Positions 36,901-49,944 of a stretch of 64,000 bases of DNA are shown in pieces. The notes under the pieces were generated by a model. That model did not search any database. It was not told where the DNA came from and was given only the letters and a program-made list of their open reading frames with translations. The position numbers were made by a program, and so were the translations under genes. This DNA is from Melanocharis versteri. Lineage: Eukaryota; Chordata; Aves; Passeriformes; Melanocharitidae. Each line of letters starts with the position of its first letter. Positions within the stretch are counted from its first letter, which is position 1. The stretch covers positions 1,292,008 through 1,356,007 of the forward strand of contig VZTG01008547.1 in assembly GCA_013397845.1 (NCBI GenBank), in the 5' to 3' direction.

Positions 36901-39900
36901 ATAGAGACTGAATCTCCTTGAATCTTACGCTTGATGCATAATTTGCCCATTTATTTTCACAACAGAATTATTTAATATGTTTTTTACACTTTAACCACCA
37001 CGGAAAGTAGATATTTTATATCCTCAGTAACATGTGTGGCTACATATATATTAGTGAATTATAGTGAACAGGAAAGGAAATACTCCAGATGAAATTGAAA
37101 AGCCTTTCTTGAAGTTGCAGTATTTTCAGTGATGTCTCCCAGTGAGACTGCTGGTAGCAAGCAACAAGCTGCCTTCTTGCCAGAACCTTCTGAATTGCTG
37201 CAGAAAGTTTTTTTCCTGGTTTTGGACACATGACATGCATCTCAGAGGGTGTCCTGTGACCACTGTCATGCACCCGATACCGATGACAAACTTGTTTCTT
37301 CGCTGAGATTATCTCATGACTCAAGACGTGTGCCAGTATCTGCAATATCTCACTTCTGAAATTAGTGCAGAAAACTGTGATGCTTCGTATCAGTTGGGAT
37401 TTTTTTTAAAAGGTGCTTTATGTCATCTCTTGTATGAAAATAAGATGGTATTCAACTATGCTACGTTTCACTAGTTTAGTTTAGATTCACTGCACTAGAA
37501 TAAAGTTATGGATGTAATTGATCGCCCTCTATGAAATGCCCAGGTTTTGCTCAGGTTATTTTTGGGAGGAAAATGTTGCATTTTCTTCCTTTGCATGCAA
37601 AATAATTTAGTGTGAGGCTGGCATTGCTTAACCTTTATTAGTTACATCTATGCATAAAATATTCTGTTTAAATTAATTGGAATGATGATTGCAAAACACG
37701 TCTTAGGACCAATATTCCAGAACCATGCTGATTTTGGAAACATTTCACAGAGGAATACAATAAAATAACCAGGCAAAAATCCAGCTTCAAAAATATCTCT
37801 GTACTGGGTACTAAGAACACATTAATGTAAAAAATGATTTCTTAAAATTTTGGGTGTATCTTACTGATGCATTAGACTCCTAGTAATATGTGCATGTAAG
37901 GATACTAATAAATGTAAAAAATATTCATTTAATGGTGCATAGACAAGCATGTAATTATTTATAACTTGTTGATTGCTTAATAGAACATTACTCATCTGGA
38001 TTGGTGTTTTATTTTCCTTTAAGACATCTCATAATAATAGAAATTAACACAGGCAAACTTTGGACATTTTACATAAATGTGTCCTGGCCTGTTGTAATTT
38101 AATTTTTCAAAATGACATTTTACTTTTTGTACAGATCATGTTTCTGCTTGAACAATTTATATGCATTTTTGTAGTGTCTGAACTGCTTCTCCTCATAAGG
38201 TAGGCATTTGCCTCCAAGGCACAGTCCTATGTTGCACTCTCAGTCTTCTGCAAATCCAGTAATGTTCTAGAAAGGTAAAATCATGGATAATTCTATATTC
38301 TCGAAGTGGAGGAAGTAGGATGAACCAACATTAAATGTTGTATTGTTTCACGAAGCTCTGTTTTTTGTTCCTGTGCATTAAAAACATAGTGCTTTATAGA
38401 GTATCCTTCTTTCAGACGTTTAGTGCTAGCAAAAATAAGTCCTGTTTCCATTACCACCTTGAGCATTTCTTTTTCCCTGGATAAAATTAGAGGATTAAAA
38501 AAATTGTTTATTTTGAAATTGATTTTCTTTTGCTAGAGTTGCTGAGTATTTTTTAATGATAAATTGGATGACTGCAAGCAAAATGTAGAGAAAGAGTACA
38601 AAATAAAAAAAATACTTCTTTTCTTTCTGCAATTTCTTTATTATATTTAAAGTTTTCAAAACTAGGTGTTGACCTATGCTTATTAGCATGTTACTGTTAA
38701 AAGTCTAAGGTACACTTTTTCATTGGTTTTACTGCAGAGACTGATAAAAGCAGTAGCAATGCTAACATTCTCCCTTCTGGCAGTTATTTTAAATGGTCTT
38801 TTATACTTTGAGAGTTCATCATAAATTTCTAATGCGAGTGCCAATGAAGTTTGTTACAAGTTCTTGTACTGCAGTGACACATACTGCATTTTGTAATGCA
38901 GCAGAGTGGCCACTGGAGGAAAAACCCTCTGAATTAGCTGTAAGTGACTTCCAAACTCCCAGAGCAACTCAGAGAGTCTCTGGAGGCTCTGGGCAGGTTT
39001 TCTGCTATGTTAATTAAAACTAGTTTCTTGAATGTAGTGAACCTGCCTTGATTATAGTCATAAATTTCTAATCCCTTTTTTGTCATCTCTTAGAAGGGTG
39101 GATGATTTCTGACAAGAATTATTCATTTTGGCTTAAATGTTTTTATCGTGTTCTTGAATGGAAATATGAGCAAATGCAGCTTCACCTTTTGGGAATAGAA
39201 GTGCTTTTAAAAGATAAAGATGTCTTGCCACTTTTATTATTTTCCATATCACAAAGAAACAGAGAATTGAAGAGTCGGGGATAAAAAATAAATTATTCTT
39301 CCCACAGTCCTAAATTTACTGCTCCACCAGACATCAGATAGAACTTGAAATACTTACTGTCCCCTCAGAGCCACTAGATTTAGTCAAATTGAGAATGTTT
39401 AAATGCCATGCATTTGAGAAATTTCAAAGGAGCTGGTCGCTCCAGTGGTGTGAGTGACGCAGGTGAGGGGAGGCAGTGAGGGGCTGCTCCTTTTGGGAGC
39501 CTTCCTGGAGGAATTGCCATTGCAAGACCAGTGCCGCTCACCCCAGGTGATGGAATGTTGCAGCAGCTGTGGTCTTTTAATTCTTTTTCCCTCTTGCTGA
39601 CAGCACAAACCTCTGTACCTGCTTCAAAGAGAGATGGCCAACTGCAAAGGGAAGGAAACAATAAACATCGTGTATGCTCTGGGTCAGCTTTGTCAGTGTT
39701 CTCTGCTCTGCTGAAACATGCTCAGCCTCTGAAGGAGTGCAGCCCCAAGGCCCACAGTTTGTAATCTGGCTGCAGGAATTTCCTTTCGGTTCATCTGTTC
39801 AAAACCACCTTGGAAGTGACAGCATTCTGGGCATTCCAGTCAGGCTTTCTCGGCAGTCCTTTCCACTTGGTTTATAGTGGCATTGTGGCAGAGTAATGCA

Positions 39901-41559
39901 GAAAGGATAGAGAGCAAGGGGGAAGCCTTGCCAGGCTTGTTCAAACTGGCAATGATGTTTTAAGGCCTGGCTTCAGCATCACTGTGAGGCACGCTCTGGT
40001 CAGAGTGCGAGTTACAGGCACTCCTGATGTGAAAGGTTTTGCTAAATAAAAGTGAATAAAGGTGCTTTCCTGACTTGGTGTTGCAACTGGGGAAAAATGC
40101 TTTTCGAATTATATTTTTGTGGAAAAATTCAGAAAATACAGTTTCAAGGTTTATGATCCATTTGAAAACACAATTTGATAAATGACCTGATACTTCAAGA
40201 GTAAAATACTTTATGAGTAAAGCCTTATTTTTCCCTAACATTGTTCTCATGCTTGGCTAGGTCAAGTGCAACATCATGTACACTATTAACTGGCACTTTG
40301 TTTTATTCCATGTAATCTTTTTTACATTTTAAATTTTAAAACCACAGTCTGTAGGAAGATCAAGAAAGAAAGTCCAAATAATTGTTAACAATTGGTTAGA
40401 AGTTGTTTACATCTCAATGAAGGAATGGCAAATTGGCTTAAGATTTAAGTGGCATCAGATCAAACACAAGAATAGTTTCTCTAACCACCTGATACACTCT
40501 AAGTTAACACCCTAATCCTGAGATAATCTCTGCTTATAGTGCACAGATATTGAAAAGATTAAGAGCAATCCAGAGTCATTAGAGGAAACATAACACACAC
40601 ATACTCATGAATAATCTGTATGGTGGTTGTTTAGAACAACTGTGAGGAAGAGGTGGTCAGTGGGATTTGTTGAGCTGTGGAGGAGATTTACAGTTAACTA
40701 GTGGAAATCTCCATTTATAAACTGCATGCCTACATGCTTAGGAAGAAGCAATTTCAAATCATGAAGTGACAAGATGACTCACTCATAAAATTTGAATAAT
40801 ATAGTTTTGGGTGTACACACCGCATTTGTAAAACGTATTTCTTCAATACCACTGTGATCCTTAGCAAAGACAAATGATTGAGAATGTAGAAGTATTAGGC
40901 CTGTAATATTTGCCTTTGAAGAACTCATTGAAACCTTTTTGTCTTCAGTACATTTTTGAATTGAGCTCTGAGTCATATTCATGACATGATCTTAACCTCC
41001 AAGAAAGAGTGTGGAACTGGAGCAATGTGGAATCTATATTCCCTGTCGAGTCAGAGAGCCAGCACTGGAGCAGAGGGATGGGCTGGGATCATCTGGCAGA
41101 AGGAAGGCACCGTGCTGAGCGGGAAGGTGGCAGTGCTCTCTTCTATGGCCAGATGTCAGATGTGAAATCTAATTGTGTCTGTCACATTTTGAAACTGATT
41201 ATGAAGCGAAATTCTATTAGTGCTTCTCAGATATAAAACCAATTTGTAAGGCATTTTGTTGTTTTCTGGGTTTTGATCAGTGAGAATTCACTTTTTAAAG
41301 TTTTTTAATGCAACTGCAAGGGCTAGAAACCTCTAAAAAAACATGGAGTTATCTGTCTCCAAAACCAGAGCTGGTTTCCTGTACCTTTATTTTTTTGTGC
41401 GGAGCTCCTTGGTAAAGGGATGTACCTCTGAACAGAACCTCTCTAGTCCAGAACACTACATGCCCATAAGCATATAGATGGGGTAAGAAATCAGAGGGAG
41501 GTAGTCAGGATTTAGAAGCAAAATTGAAGGAGAGATCTTGAAACACTTTGTCCTTTATA

Positions 41560-41929
41560 AAAAAAGAAAAAGAAAAGAAAAGAAAAGAAAAGAAAAGAAA
41601 AGAAAAGAAAAGAAAAGAAAAGAAAAGAAAAGAAAAGAAAAGAAAAGAAAAGAAAAGAAAAGAAAAGAAAAGAAAAGAAAANNNNNNNNNNNNNNNNNNN
41701 NNNNNNNNNNNNNNNNNNNNNNNNNNNNNNNNNNNNNNNNNNNNNNNNNNNNNNNNNNNNNNNNNNNNNNNNNNNNNNNNNNNNNNNNNNNNNNNNNNNN
41801 NNNNNNNNNNNNNNNNNNNNNNNNNNNNNNNNNNNNNNNNNNNNNNNNNNNNNNNNNNNNAAAGGAAAGGAAAGGAAAGGAAAGGAAAGGAAAGGAAAGG
41901 AAAGGAAAGGAAAGGAAAGGAAAGGAAAG
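41560..41929 (+). repeat. Compound pentanucleotide repeat: (AAAAG)n, gap, (AAAGG)n
   Basis: About 24 near-perfect AAAAG units (41,560-41,681) run into 179 N (41,682-41,860). About 14 perfect AAAGG units (41,861-41,929) follow. All the purine is on the + strand. The motif differs on the two sides, so a change of unit happens inside the gap. The open frames on both strands here (Lys/Arg/Glu-rich or Phe/Leu/Ser-rich) are repeat artefacts. Confidence 0.98.
41682..41860. other. Assembly gap (179 N) within the pentanucleotide repeat
   Basis: The gap falls exactly where the repeat unit must switch from AAAAG to AAAGG. The true length is unknown, because such arrays are collapsed or broken by short reads. 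Confidence 1.
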
Positions 41930-42585
41930 AAATTTGGTAGGATTTGTTTTTCCTTGAAGTTTTAGTGAAGCAGACATAATTTTTGATTCTTGTCTCATGA
42001 GGCTGGTCCTTCAAAAAGTCTTTATGCAGGGCCCTACGCAGTCCTTGATGTGAATTTGGAGTACTGTGAGTAAATCATAAGTGATTGAAAGAAGCATGTT
42101 ATGTTACAGACTAATGTAAATAAATAGTAGCTACGTTTGTTCAGTCTTCCATTAGGCTTCTGTATGTAATGGAAAGTTCTTTTTTCAATTCTGATAGGGG
42201 GTGGAAAGATTTGAATATAGAAGTGGATAGTCCTCAATTTTGTAGCTGTTTTACTTGGCAGCTATGTGCCCAGATGTATTTCTAGCTGTATATCTACAAT
42301 AAGCATATCTGAAAATGTTTGAGAAGGAAGGAGTCCAAATTATCTGAAAGGCACCAGGATTCATTATTCCTCCTCCAAGTGAGATTTCTCTGGCTTGACA
42401 ACTCTGAACCTCAGCGATATTATTTAAATTTTCAGACACTTCAAAGAGAACATCAAAAAGACAGGTTTCATTGAAATCTCTTGACCCATGTATTATTGAG
42501 AAAACACAATAAATAATTCTTCCACTCTTATAGTATTTTTATAGGGAGTTGTAATGTTTACATGTATCAAGAGCACAGGCAGCCT

Positions 42586-42606
42586 AATTTATTATTATTA
42601 TTATTA
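42586..42606. repeat. (ATT)n microsatellite
   Basis: About six ATT units, plus-strand 'ttattattattattattacc'. Another short microsatellite, (TTTG)n, is at about 44,889-44,908. Confidence 0.85.
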
Positions 42607-44989
42607 CCTGAAATCTGTCTACAACATGGCATACTTTGGTTTTAACTGAGAATTTTATTATGGTATGTGCAATAGGCTCCCTTTTTTTTCAGACGATGAA
42701 ATCAGATTAAGAATTGATGAATGCCTATGTTATGCATAGTAAAGAGTCAGTGTTTAGCTTCAGTGTTTGTCCACTGAGAGAACTGGTAGTCGTTTAATTA
42801 ACTAAATATGCATTTATTGAACAGATTTGAAATGATACAGTATGCAGTGAAAGTGGGTTGTAGCCCTACTATATTTGTTTATCACCAAAATCACTCAATT
42901 TATGTTATTTGGATAAGAGCTAAGGCATAATTAAATTGAATCAGGTTTTCAAGGCATGTATAGGAAAAATTTTACTCTCTAATGAAAATCTTGAGAGGAG
43001 GAAGAACTAATTTGGCCTGGGTTGCTTACAGCTTTGAGCAGGCATATAATTTTACCAGGACTATTTCAAACCATTTATTTGATGTCCATCCCCATTTCTT
43101 TGAAAAATAAGGGAGGGAATGAAAAAAGCTCCTGGAAATTTGGAAACGATTGTGCTTTGTGTTTGCAGAGGTTTCAGTCTATATGGAAAGCTACTGCCAA
43201 GTCACTTCACAGCCTGATAGGTCCTAGTGTATTTAATTAAAATAATTGGTTGTATTTGGGACAAATTGTTTGATTTGGAGAATATTGAAAAATCTGTCTT
43301 AAACTTTGTGAGGTTCTACACATTAAGCTGATCAAACTGCTGTAATTTCTCTCAGCAATTGGAGTACAGGGCTAAGGCTGCTTTTGCAGTTTAGGGAAGG
43401 GAATTTGAACATCGACTTCAACTACAGGTGCTCCACTGCTGAAGTCAGATGTGCTACTGCATGCTTGCAAGGGCTGGGTCACAAATCCCACTTCAGGTTT
43501 TCACGTGCCAAGATGAAAAAACCCACTTTAGCAAACATCAGCCTGAATTATTCGTGCTTACAACTGTGAAACACTGATGTTCTTTAACGCCAGTATCTTG
43601 AGGAGAAGCTGCTGGTAAACAAACACATGTAAGTCAACATTTAATCCAGAAATACACTGGAAATACAAAGTAAATTGTTTACTTTGGTGATAGTGAATAT
43701 TTTAGGTAAAGGAAGAAAAATAATATCAATGTGCACAGAGTTCAAGAACCCTTAATACAGATAAAAATACTATTTTATTGCTATGAATTCCCCAATGATA
43801 ATACCTGTCACAAATTATTACTTCAAAAACTTGTAGTTGGACTAAATGTGGCAGATATTACACCTAGATCTTAGGTACAAAACTGTTTCTTCTGCCCTCC
43901 ATTTTCCTACTGAGATGTATAGTAGGCTCGTAGTGATTGGCTGCACAGAAATCACACTTTGGCTTACGCTGCTTATGCCAGCCTGGAATTTTGATTAGTT
44001 AAGATGAAAATATCTTCTTTGCCTACTTCGTCTTTGTAATAGATGATATAAAATAAAAAATTGAGTGCTTTCAGTTGTACAGATGATTCAATAATGTTTG
44101 TACTCCTTTTAGTAATGTTGGGATATGGTGCCACCATTTGTGTCCTTATAAAATGTAATTAGGTATTGAATGTTTGCCTTCAAAAATGTTCAGCCTGAGC
44201 TGCTTTTTTTTGAGAAGTGTGGCAGTAGACCATGAAGTGGAGCATACTCAGGTCTCCTGATGCATCACATCCCACAATATTTCTTCATTAAATGTTTAGT
44301 AATGTTTTAATGTTTATTTAACAGGTCTTATTTACTTTGCTGCAAACTGCAGCTGAGAGGCATCAAACTACCTATCTGTGTGTTTAAAAATATATTTAAG
44401 TACTTAGCTCTGTTCAGTTTAGGAAGATGTTAGCTGAAGTGATGCACTTGCTGAAATGGAGCAAATACTGTGATAAAATTCAGGAGTTCTTTGCTGTCCA
44501 TACTACGTGCAAACCACTATCCTCCAGTACTAGAAATCTCAATTATAAACTTTATAAAAAAGTCCAGTAATTTCCTCCACAGCTGAAATACAGCTATCCA
44601 GCTCCATAGAATGTAATTTCTTGTTTTGCACTTGTTACAGCTTTTGCCTTAGAGGACACCCCAAATGAACAGTGCAGTAGTAGTATAAATATGAAGGATA
44701 AGTTTCAAGAGAAATCACCTCTATTTCTGCTGCAATGAACAAAATCTGGGTTTAAAAAATGATCCTAGGGCCCGTTGCCCATTTTCTTCATGTTTGTCTT
44801 CATCTTCTTTGCCACCTCTGCCTTCTTGTATCATCCACATTCTTTCACTGGAATATTTCTCTGACATTACTAGAGTGCAGTTTTTCTGCTTTGTTTGTTT
44901 GTTTGTTTCTTCAGTTCCCTCCCTATTGGTAAAATACCAGGGTGTTTTTCTACTAGAGGTTTTCCGACTTCACTGTTCTGAACCAAGAC

Positions 44990-45840
44990 CATGATAGGAC
45001 ATTGTTGATGTCCGTTTTCTGGAGATGCTCCACATCCAGAAACCAAAGGCATGTAGCTTGTGCTACATTTGCAGTCATCCACTTCAATACGGGGAACTCC
45101 GTCGAGTCATCCAAACCAGAACTGGCTGGATCAGGCTACATCTCTCCACAAAGCTGTGTCTCGCTGGGACTGGTTCTTTCAAGGGCGTATCAAAGCACAC
45201 CGTGGCTGTGCCTGTTGGAGCAATGGTGTCACGGCCCTCTCACAGATGACATGTTTGGAGGACCTGGCTAGAACCGCTGTGCTCGGTGCCATCCTACTGC
45301 TGCGCCATGGCCATGGGAGCACCAGTGGGACGTCTTACCTCTCTGTTTCCATTTGTACGTGTACTTGCTGGATTTACTCAAACCTCCTCGTGTCACCTAC
45401 CACACAGAAAAACCTGTCATGTCTAAACGATTTCTGTCTTGTAGTCCATCAGATTACTTTGGGAAGCAGAGCTACTCCAACATTGCTGATAATTTCAATA
45501 TATAGGAATGCAGTACTTTGCGTATAGATACTGAAAAACCTAATCAAGCAGATACTGATTTGTCAGATTTTATCTGTCAGCTTTCACCGTTTGACCACCT
45601 GGATGTTAAAGAGACAGCCCTGGCACACACAAGGAGGAAATGAACCTGTGATCATTTTAGTCCTGAAGATGATCAGGAGGTGCCTACCCAAAATATGTCA
45701 AAAGAGTTTGCATTGTGTCCGAGAACTTTGATTCTGAAATGACGGTGGAGTTCTGTCCATTGGCACTCTCAAAGGTTGGTCATTCCATCCCGTGGTAAAA
45801 AAATCAGAAGTGAGGTTCCTGAGATTTTGGAGAAGACAGT
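44990..45840. other. CpG-bearing patch of unknown origin within intron 3
   Basis: The stretch at about 45,085-45,370 has roughly a dozen CpG dinucleotides in 300 bases, against a CpG-poor, AT-rich background. Open frames of 70-155 codons overlap it in several frames on both strands. I could not match any of them to a protein family, and none has clear splice sites. It might be a decayed retrocopy, a small regulatory CpG cluster or part of an unrecognised repeat. No function is assigned. Confidence 0.35.
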
Positions 45841-47744
45841 GTTTACTGTGCTGCACTGTTTACCTGAGCAGGCATTGCTTATATTTGAACTGCTGTGTGT
45901 GACTTCTGCAAGCACTGAAGCAATTTAAGTTTTGCCCATAGAAATGCTCTGGGCATAAGGACATTAAGCTTTCAAACTGGAAGTCTCACCTTCTACATAA
46001 TGATTAGTCATGTAGCAGGAAAAACAATGTTCACTGGTCTTCCTCTTATCAACGTTAATTTAAGAGTCTGCCTCTGCCCTTCTAAGGCTCCTGTTTAGTA
46101 ACTTACTCCTGGTTCTCATAGTGGGTGAAATTCTGACTCCACCAAAACCTGCTATTGCAAAGGATGGCATTCAGTAATTTTTATGGTACTTCCTGTTCTC
46201 TTAGAAATCTGTAGTGGATTTATTTAAATGCAGCCAGTATTTCCAGAGTAAAGGACTCTACTATGCCCTGTGTGCAACATGATTGAAGTTAGGAAGATGT
46301 GGTCAGTAAGGAGTTAAATAATAACTTTAGCATTCAGGGCTAAGCATTAGACAAGGTGTGCAGGCTGAAATTATTTGAGTATTTGCAAATCTTGCTTAAA
46401 TGAAAGGTGTTCCCTTTACCCATGAGACTCAGAACTCCTAAATGCTAAAAATATCTTCATAGGAAAATGTCAGCAAGCTAAATCAGCCTGGACAGACAGT
46501 CCAGTAGCTGCAGATACAGCCTTGAAGTAATCTTACAATAACCAGGCTAGGCTCTCTTTAGAGATCATCTGTATATTTTTTACCCTCAGACATTAGGTTG
46601 TGTCACATAGGAAAACTCCAGTTTTTTTAAGGCACTTCTCTTATACAAATCATCATTTTCCTTTCCAGAAACACTTCTGAGCTTGTCTGGCTTTTCAGGC
46701 TGATCTGTACATCTTGGAAAACAAATCTTTAGCAGCAAAAATACTTTTCATGAGTTGTTCTTGGCCAGTCCACAGATTGAGAACACTGGGTGAACTGTAA
46801 GCAATGATGTTTGTGCAGTGATTACTTGCTGGTAAGAGGGCCCACGTGGCAGTCAATGAGTCAAGCTGATGAGATGCACAGACAACTGCACAGGTCTCTG
46901 TGTCATAAACAGTTTTTGCAGAACATTTCATAGTGCATGAGCTGCTGCATCCTTCAACTTGCACAACTTTCCTGCTCAAAAACATGCTTTTAGCTGGGGA
47001 ACTTCTCTGGTTACCCAGCAAATAGGTAAAATCTGTAAATCGTACTCTTCTATGATTCAGGCATCCCATCCATTCCAGGTGCAGCGGTGAGGTTAATGCC
47101 AGCTCAGCAGTTGTACAAATGAAGATGGATTTTCAATTTAGAAACACAACTTTTGACAAGATTGCCTTTCTTTGAGGGTGCTGGAATTCGCGTCGAGAGT
47201 TTTGCTGATTAGTACTTGTGATGTTGAGGGATTGCTCTAACCATCTTTTTGTTGTTTGTGTTACCTCAGCGTTATCACTTTGTAGTTTCAGTATTTACAA
47301 TGGCTGAAGTTCCAGAAGGCTTTCTGATGTATATATCAGGCAGCAAAACTGTTGTCTCAGAGATTTTGTGTCTCTCAAGCTTCATGATGCTGTGGAAATC
47401 CCAGTTTTCTTATGTCATCTGGTGCATGTTTAAAGCAATCAGGAGTGTAATAGACATACCCTTGCCATCACCTTCGCTGTGCACTGGCTGGAGTATCTGT
47501 TACAACTTTTCTGTCTTATTTCCCTTTCCCTGACTCTGCTTATTATTCTTAAAATGGTCTAATTTGTGTTCTGATACTAACTATCTACTGTAGCTCTCTT
47601 TTCAACCAAATCTGCCCTGGTTAGCAATCAAGGAATCAGACTAGTAGCAAATAAATTATAATGTAGGGCTTCCTCCTGGGCTCCTCTCTCTGTTACTTAA
47701 CAGGACATTTTGCCAAACCCCCCCTTTCCCCCTAGAAGAATCCA

Positions 47745-47955
47745 AACAAACAAACAAACAAACAAAAACCCCACCCAAAAAACCCAAAGCAAAACAACCC
47801 CCCCAAAACCAAAACCAAAACAACCCCCCCCCGAAAAAAACCACCAAAACACAACAAAAAAACCCAAAAACACAACCAAACAACCAAAAAAAAAAAACCA
47901 CAGAAAAACCAACAAACCAAAAAACCAAACCAAACCAAGAAACCCAAAACCCTGA
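47745..47955. repeat. C/A-rich low-complexity tract
   Basis: Starts as (AAAC)n and continues for about 200 bases using almost only A and C on the + strand (G/T on the minus strand). The long frames over it on both strands are artefacts of composition. The pyrimidine/purine bias is strand-asymmetric but there is no fixed repeat unit. Confidence 0.95.
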
Positions 47956-49109
47956 AGAAAAAGACTGAAGAGAATTGCTAGCTAACACCTAAATAATTGC
48001 AAATAGCTTGGGGATATGTTTTTTTAAATAAACACAAATTTTCTGGGACTTCCTTATATTTTGTTTGAATTTTTTTCCAGTCAGATCTGTGTTTTAGTAA
48101 AACCATCAAATCTCACTTTGAGAAAAGAGGGAGTAGGATCTGATTCTGACAGTCCTACCCTTACTGATAATTTCTTTCACGTTTGGGGTTCAAGTGGCTT
48201 GTGATGGGCTTACTGCAGCAGAATGGAGACTACAGTCCAGCCCTCCCTGCAGTTTTCTTATGTAATATTAGCAACTTTGTGCAAAAGAATACAATCCTTA
48301 TGGGATACAATTTGCATTGAAAGATTCCCCCCACCCATTCCCACTCACACACGTTCCTTTGCTTGCTTTTCCTGTTCAGAATATAAAGGGTGCCCTGACT
48401 GTCATTCTTTATGAAGAGTTTTTCCAAATTCTCTTAGGAAACTTTGTTTTATATATCAAACAAGATAATATTTTTCCCGGATACTTTCATTCCTGCTGAA
48501 GAAGACTTACTTTTCTTTCGGGTATTTACCTAAAACTACAGTTTGATAATTATCACTGAAGTGCTGCTTTCTTTGTATTCAGCTCATAATGATCCAGAAA
48601 GTACCAATCACTGAAACAGTTATTATAATTCTTAGTAAGTAGATGTAATTTAAGAGATCCAGACTGTCCAGAGGGCAGTAGACATAGATCTCTATTAAAA
48701 ATGCAAGACATGTAAACTAATTTTTGCCAGCAGTTAATCAATAGCATGAAAAGTAGAAAACTTCTGACGCAGTAATAAGTTTAATTATTTTTCAGTTCAC
48801 TCTGGTAGACAAAAGTTTTTCTAACTCTAGGCTGAAAGCATCAGAGTTTCATATGATACTGTGAAATTTTTTGGGCCTGTCAGAACATGAGTGATCAGAT
48901 TTATTGGTTTTGGGCTCTTCCCTGCTTTCAGAACTGGAATGTCCTCAACATATATGATGCTGTTTAATGCTATAAATGCACAGTGTCTAATTTCCCTTTT
49001 CCCTTTAAACATCCTTTTGGTTGCTTAATACATAGAATAGTATATATTATATACCTTAAGAAATATTCTGCAGTATTCATGAATTTTTCTTCTACTTGTT
49101 GTAACATTC

Positions 49110-49345
49110 ACAGAGTCATAGAATCATTTATGTTGGAAAAGACCTCTAAGATCATTGAGTCTAACAGTTAACTGTATCCCCAAGTGCCCCATCTAAATGT
49201 CTTTTAAGTATCTCCAGGGATAGTGACTCAGCTACTTCCCTGGGCCACCCATTCCAATGCTTGACAACCCTTTCAGTGAAGAATTTTTTCCTCCCCTGGA
49301 GCAACTTGAGGCCATTTCCTCTTGTTATACCACCAAAACCAAGCA
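49110..49345 (-). mobile_element. CR1 3' fragment, minus strand
   Basis: 'cagagtcatagaatcattta' and 'tgttggaaaagacctctaag', then 'ccattccaatgcttgacaac' and 'gaagaattttttcctcccct', follow the reverse complement of a CR1 3' end and 3' UTR. The similarity fades just before the poly-T tract at 49,383. Confidence 0.92.
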
Positions 49346-49382
49346 TGTGCGTGTATTTGACTAATAATTTTCTTATTTTGTT

Positions 49383-49424
49383 GTTTGGGGTTTTTTTTTT
49401 NATTTTTTTTTTTTTTTTTTTTGG

Positions 49425-49463
<39 letters not shown>
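49383..49463. repeat. Poly-T tract with one undetermined base
   Basis: About 80 bases, nearly all T, broken by two GGGG islands and one N at 49,401. 'ttggggttttt' occurs twice, on either side of the N. Length and structure are unreliable in the assembly. It could be the A-tail of a reverse-transcribed insertion on the minus strand or a simple tract. Confidence 0.9.
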
Positions 49464-49467
<4 letters not shown>

Positions 49468-49901
49468 GCATATATTGGGATTGGCTCCATGTGTGAACAA
49501 GGAAATTAAGTGGATTGTAAGAACATCCTTTTGGCCTCGCCTACAATACCTGAGTATCGTGTTGAATTGCAGGTTGCAAGGTTTCCGGTATCCCCACCTT
49601 TAAAAATGGGGCCCAACATTGACCCTAGAAGATTGGACAGCAAAAATGACTGCTGTCATGATTACTGTGATGTGGGAATGTGTGTGTGCTCTATTTTTTC
49701 TCAGTATTGAACAGAAATACGTAGTCCAGCTAGGTAGTTACATGGAGACTAATTTGCTTCAAGACTGAAGTAGGGAATCCAAACCAGACCAAATAGCAAC
49801 TGGCAAAGTTTTTACATCACAACAGATTAGCAATGCTTTAGAACATACAAGTCTTCAAAACCAGGGAGGAAAACAAGCACAAAGCCCCCCAGGCTGCCTT
49901 T

Positions 49902-49944
49902 ATAGAGTCATAGAATATCCTGAGTTGGAAGGGACCCACAAGGG
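49902..49944 (-). mobile_element. Short CR1 3'-end remnant, minus strand
   Basis: 'agagtcatagaatatcctga' and 'gttggaagggaccca' are the reverse complement of the last 40 bases of a CR1. It is extremely 5'-truncated. Confidence 0.8.

Noticed and set aside
41505..42014. Long Lys/Glu-rich and Phe/Leu-rich frames on both strands
   Set aside because: Produced by the pentanucleotide repeat and its gap, not coding.
47656..47988. 110-codon Phe/Trp/Val/Gly-rich hydrophobic minus-strand frame resembling a membrane protein
   Set aside because: It is the G/T-rich strand of a low-complexity C/A tract; the hydrophobic look follows from composition.
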